64,000 bases of DNA from Alphaproteobacteria bacterium (lineage in GTDB: Bacteria > Pseudomonadota > Alphaproteobacteria > UBA9219): NCBI GenBank assembly GCA_028690155.1, contig JAQVBU010000006.1, positions 7,982-71,981 on the forward strand. The letters are read 5' to 3'. The number at the start of each line of letters is the position of its first letter. The first letter of the stretch is position 1. Below, piece after piece: positions 61,596-64,000 of the stretch. The notes below the pieces were generated by a model, which saw only the letters and a program-made list of their open reading frames with translations, had not been told where the DNA came from and searched no databases. The position numbers were made by a program, and so were the translations under genes.

Positions 61596-62366
61596 TTATT
61601 CCTCTATGTCGAGCACAACCGGCGTGTGGTCGGAGGCTTTCTCCTGTCCTCGAGGCGCCTTGTCGATGGTGCAGTCTTTAACCTTATCCACCGCTTCGGG
61701 CGATAAAAGGAAATGGTCCAGACGGAGCCCCCTGTCCTGCGCCCAAGCGTTATTCTTGTAGTCCCAAAAACTGTAGGCTCTTTCTTCGGGGTGAAGCACT
61801 CGGAAAATCTCCGTATAGCCCAAATTCAAAACCTCTCGAAAGGCCGCCCGAACATCCTTGTGGTAAAGCGCGTCCCCTTCCCATTTTGTGATATCGTCCG
61901 CGTCCAACGCGCCTTGCAACACGTTGAAATCTCCCCCTAAAACCACAAGCTCTTCGCCTTTGAGAAGCTTGGCGGCATGGGCTTTGAAGCGTTTGAACCA
62001 ATCGAGTTTGTACGTAAATTTATCCGTGTCCACGGGATTGCCGTTCGGCACATAAACCGACGCCACACGTACGCCTTTGATCCGCGCTTCCAGATATCGG
62101 GCTTGGGAATCGTCCTTGAACGTCGGCAGATTTTCGCACACCGACTCGATCGGATAAAGGCTGGCAATCGCCACGCCGTTATAACTCCGTTGTCCGAAGG
62201 CATACACCTTATAGCCGGCCGCCAAAAAATCCATCGCCGGAAATTCTTGACTCTCGCACTTGATCTCCTGCATCAACAGAACATCCGGCTTTGCCTTTTC
62301 AAGCCAATCAAGAATCCCCGGAAGACGCATCCGGATCGAATTGATATTCCATGTCGCCAAACGCAT
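61596..62366 (-). CDS. xthA: Exodeoxyribonuclease III
   Basis: A 256-residue EEP-fold nuclease: LATWNINSIRMRLPGILDWL at the start, catalytic E34 in LLMQEIKC, GGDFNV, and LDHFLLS with the catalytic ASDHTPV at the end. It acts in base-excision repair as AP endonuclease and 3'-repair nuclease. GAGGAAG stands just before the ATG at 62366. Confidence 0.95.
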   Translation of the reverse strand: MRLATWNINSIRMRLPGILDWLEKAKPDVLLMQEIKCESQEFPAMDFLAAGYKVYAFGQRSYNGVAIASLYPIESVCENLPTFKDDSQARYLEARIKGVRVASVYVPNGNPVDTDKFTYKLDWFKRFKAHAAKLLKGEELVVLGGDFNVLQGALDADDITKWEGDALYHKDVRAAFREVLNLGYTEIFRVLHPEERAYSFWDYKNNAWAQDRGLRLDHFLLSPEAVDKVKDCTIDKAPRGQEKASDHTPVVLDIEE

Positions 62367-62427
62367 GTTTCTTCCTCGCTCGATGGTCGAGTCCACCCTT
62401 CACTCTTTCATTATAAACCGCCTCCGC

Positions 62428-63090
62428 ATGTTTAAAAACGTTCTTCTTTTCAACCGAAGGATTCTGGATTTTATAGGCCTTTTCGCCGTCTTTCTTCTTG
62501 CGGAAGCGGCGTGGAGGCTCATTCACCCTTTGACGTTTCTTTCCTCCGTCGCCCTTCTTTTCGTCGTCTATGCCGCAGGCCGCATCCTTTTCGAGCTTAC
62601 CCTTAACCGGAACAAGGTTCCTTCCATTTCAACATGCTTTGCCGGGCGACGTAAAATCGCCGCCCTTCTTAAACAAGACGCCCATCGCCGCAACCGTCAG
62701 GATCTTACCGTCTTCGATCTCGGCTCCGGTTACGGATTCCTCGCCAACCGCATCGCGCACGCCCTTCCCGCCTCGCACGTGAAGGGCTTCGATATTGCGC
62801 CTTTTCCCCTGGCTTGCGCGTCCTTTGTCCAACGCGTCTTGGGGCCTTCGAATCTTGCTTTTGAACGCGCCGACTTTTTCAAAACAGACTGCTCCGACGC
62901 CGATGCCGTCGTCTTTTATCTTACCCCTTCGCTTGCCATCCGCGTTGGCGAAAAACTCGACCGCGAGCTTAAGCCGGGAAGCCTTGTCATTTCTCACACG
63001 TTTCCTGTGGGCGGCGCTTGGACGCCTGCCGAAACGGTAAGGTTCTTTTCGCCTTTCAAAGAAACGCTTTACGTCTATCGAAAAAACTAG
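62428..63090 (+). CDS. Membrane-anchored class I methyltransferase
   Basis: A 220-residue protein. Residues about 12-50 are two hydrophobic helices; then motif I VFDLGSGYGFLANRIA (about 92-107), VKGFDIAPFPLA, and LKPGSLVISHTFP. It is a SAM-dependent methyltransferase at the membrane; the substrate is unknown. The ATG at 62428 is chosen because the N-terminal membrane part begins there; the open frame above is antisense to xthA. Its last 4 bases overlap the convergent transglycosylase stop. Confidence 0.8.
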   Translation: MFKNVLLFNRRILDFIGLFAVFLLAEAAWRLIHPLTFLSSVALLFVVYAAGRILFELTLNRNKVPSISTCFAGRRKIAALLKQDAHRRNRQDLTVFDLGSGYGFLANRIAHALPASHVKGFDIAPFPLACASFVQRVLGPSNLAFERADFFKTDCSDADAVVFYLTPSLAIRVGEKLDRELKPGSLVISHTFPVGGAWTPAETVRFFSPFKETLYVYRKN

Positions 63091-64000
63091 GCGTAAGCCG
63101 CGTATGCTTTTTGTCGCGCATAAAAGGCCGGAAGCGTGCTTTCCGAAAAAGCATCCGTGTCCTCTTGACCAAACAAAATCGCGTCCATCAACGTGTTGTT
63201 TTGAATCGAGGCCACCGCCTGCGTCAGAGGGGTTTCGATCGCTTCGGATTCGGGCGATTCGGACAATCCCGACGCCCTCGGCATAAGATGCGCTACCGTT
63301 AAAACGGTTTCCCTTCTGGCACCGTCGGGCGCGCGCACGGGCCGGACAATCGCTTGGACGGGGGCGGCTTGAGCCGCTTCGGACATCAGGCTTGCGATGC
63401 GGCGAGCCGGATCGGCAAACTTCTCCGCAAACCGCCCGTAAATCTGGGCAAACGTGCGGGGGCTTCCGGTTTTGTCATAAAAAATCGATTCGTTCGCGTC
63501 GGCCGCTTGGGGAAGCACCGATGCCGCGGACGCATTGGGGGTCTCGCGAAGACGCGCCAGAAAACGAGCCGCGCCTGTCGCGCCTAAAAAATGCGCCAAA
63601 TATAATTCCGTTCCGCCGATCGTACCGCCAACCGTGCGCGCCAGATGCGCCGCGTTTTCTTTGTCAAGTTCGCCCGCCATCTCGGCCGAAATTTTCGGAT
63701 TCTTCCGAAGCGCCAGAATCGCTTTGCACACCACCGGATTCTCGACTCTGAGGCGTCCTTGCACGTCCGACCGGATGGAGCGCGCATATCGGGCAAGGCC
63801 GTATTCTTCGCCATGCTCTTTGATCATGTGCAGCCACGTTTGCTCCGTAAATTGAAACAGGCCCGTCGCACTGCTGCTCGACGCCTTGGCTACCGGATCA
63901 AAGCTGCTTTCCTGCGAGGCTTTCTGCATCAGATAGGAAAAATCAACCCCCGTCCTTACCGCTGCGCTTTGAATCGCTCGCACCACAGGCGTCGGGGCAA
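63087..64000 (-). CDS. Lytic transglycosylase (SLT-fold), partial at window edge
   Basis: The frame is open to the window edge; the start lies outside. The catalytic region has YLMQKASQESSFDPVAKASS with the Glu in ESSF, then SATGLFQFTEQTW, typical of soluble lytic transglycosylases that cut the glycan of peptidoglycan. The C-terminal 130 residues are acidic and lack a known motif. In alphaproteobacteria such proteins help insert the flagellum or a secretion system in the wall. Seen here: 299+ residues. Confidence 0.85.
   Translation of the reverse strand, partial: APTPVVRAIQSAAVRTGVDFSYLMQKASQESSFDPVAKASSSSATGLFQFTEQTWLHMIKEHGEEYGLARYARSIRSDVQGRLRVENPVVCKAILALRKNPKISAEMAGELDKENAAHLARTVGGTIGGTELYLAHFLGATGAARFLARLRETPNASAASVLPQAADANESIFYDKTGSPRTFAQIYGRFAEKFADPARRIASLMSEAAQAAPVQAIVRPVRAPDGARRETVLTVAHLMPRASGLSESPESEAIETPLTQAVASIQNNTLMDAILFGQEDTDAFSESTLPAFYARQKAYAAYA

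Overview
The window looks like a chromosomal segment of a motile, Gram-negative alphaproteobacterium. The evidence is the FlbT/FlaF/flagellin cluster, the rnd-lptC-lptA-lptB block, a proS-lolC-lolD block, gyrA next to coaD, and dnaX-ybaB-recR with an SRP RNA just upstream. [FeFe]-hydrogenase maturases beside a hydrogenase/chemoreceptor fusion suggest that it meets H2 and low oxygen, while ETF-ubiquinone oxidoreductase shows that it also respires. No insertion sequence, prophage or CRISPR array was seen.

Layout. 1-3.6 kb: a perfect 78-bp tandem repeat at the edge, then flaF, flbT and flagellin (with a sigma-54-type promoter) and a glycosyltransferase, all on the minus strand. 3.6-6.7 kb: RNase D and LPS transport genes. 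6.8-10.3 kb: a GNAT protein, unknown proteins, tRNA-Gln and rbfA. 10.5-18.1 kb: a complete histidine operon with promoter, dyad operators, a short His-rich leader peptide (hisL) and attenuator, then hisG, hisD, a hisC-hisB fusion, hisH, hisA, hisF, hisIE and an IMPase-type hisN, mostly with overlapping stop/start codons. 18.1-27.2 kb: an rRNA/tRNA methyltransferase, a pentapeptide protein, alaS, a SnoaL-like protein with a histone-H1-like tail, a YgjP-type metallopeptidase, Hsp20, a DEAD-box helicase and a cold-shock protein.

27.6-29.3 kb: an archaeal-type phosphopantothenate synthetase next to type III pantothenate kinase. 29.4-34 kb: tRNA-Ser followed by a decaying stretch (frameshifted methyltransferase, HAD fragment, doubly deleted permease) around intact HAD hydrolase and NhaD genes, with palindromic repeats. 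34-39.5 kb: ETF-QO, recR, ybaB, dnaX and ffs. 40.6-45.5 kb: divergent hydE and hydG, then a soluble hydrogenase-like protein ending in a chemoreceptor signalling domain. 46.9-48.1 kb: an isolated rplK-rplA pair. 49.9-51.7 kb: three small cysteine-rich proteins with a shared signature around coaD. 54.8-58.0 kb: a tandemly duplicated two-gene cassette (IMPase-like phosphatase plus unknown partner). 58.0-64 kb: lolD, lolC, an archaeal-type proS, xthA, a membrane-anchored methyltransferase and a partial lytic transglycosylase.

The items most worth following up are the attenuated, gammaproteobacterial-looking his operon with its HisC-HisB fusion, the archaeal CoA-pathway enzyme beside coaX, the hydrogenase-chemoreceptor locus, the duplicated phosphatase cassette and the cysteine-rich family. 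All functions are read from sequence motifs and remembered family features; no database search was run.
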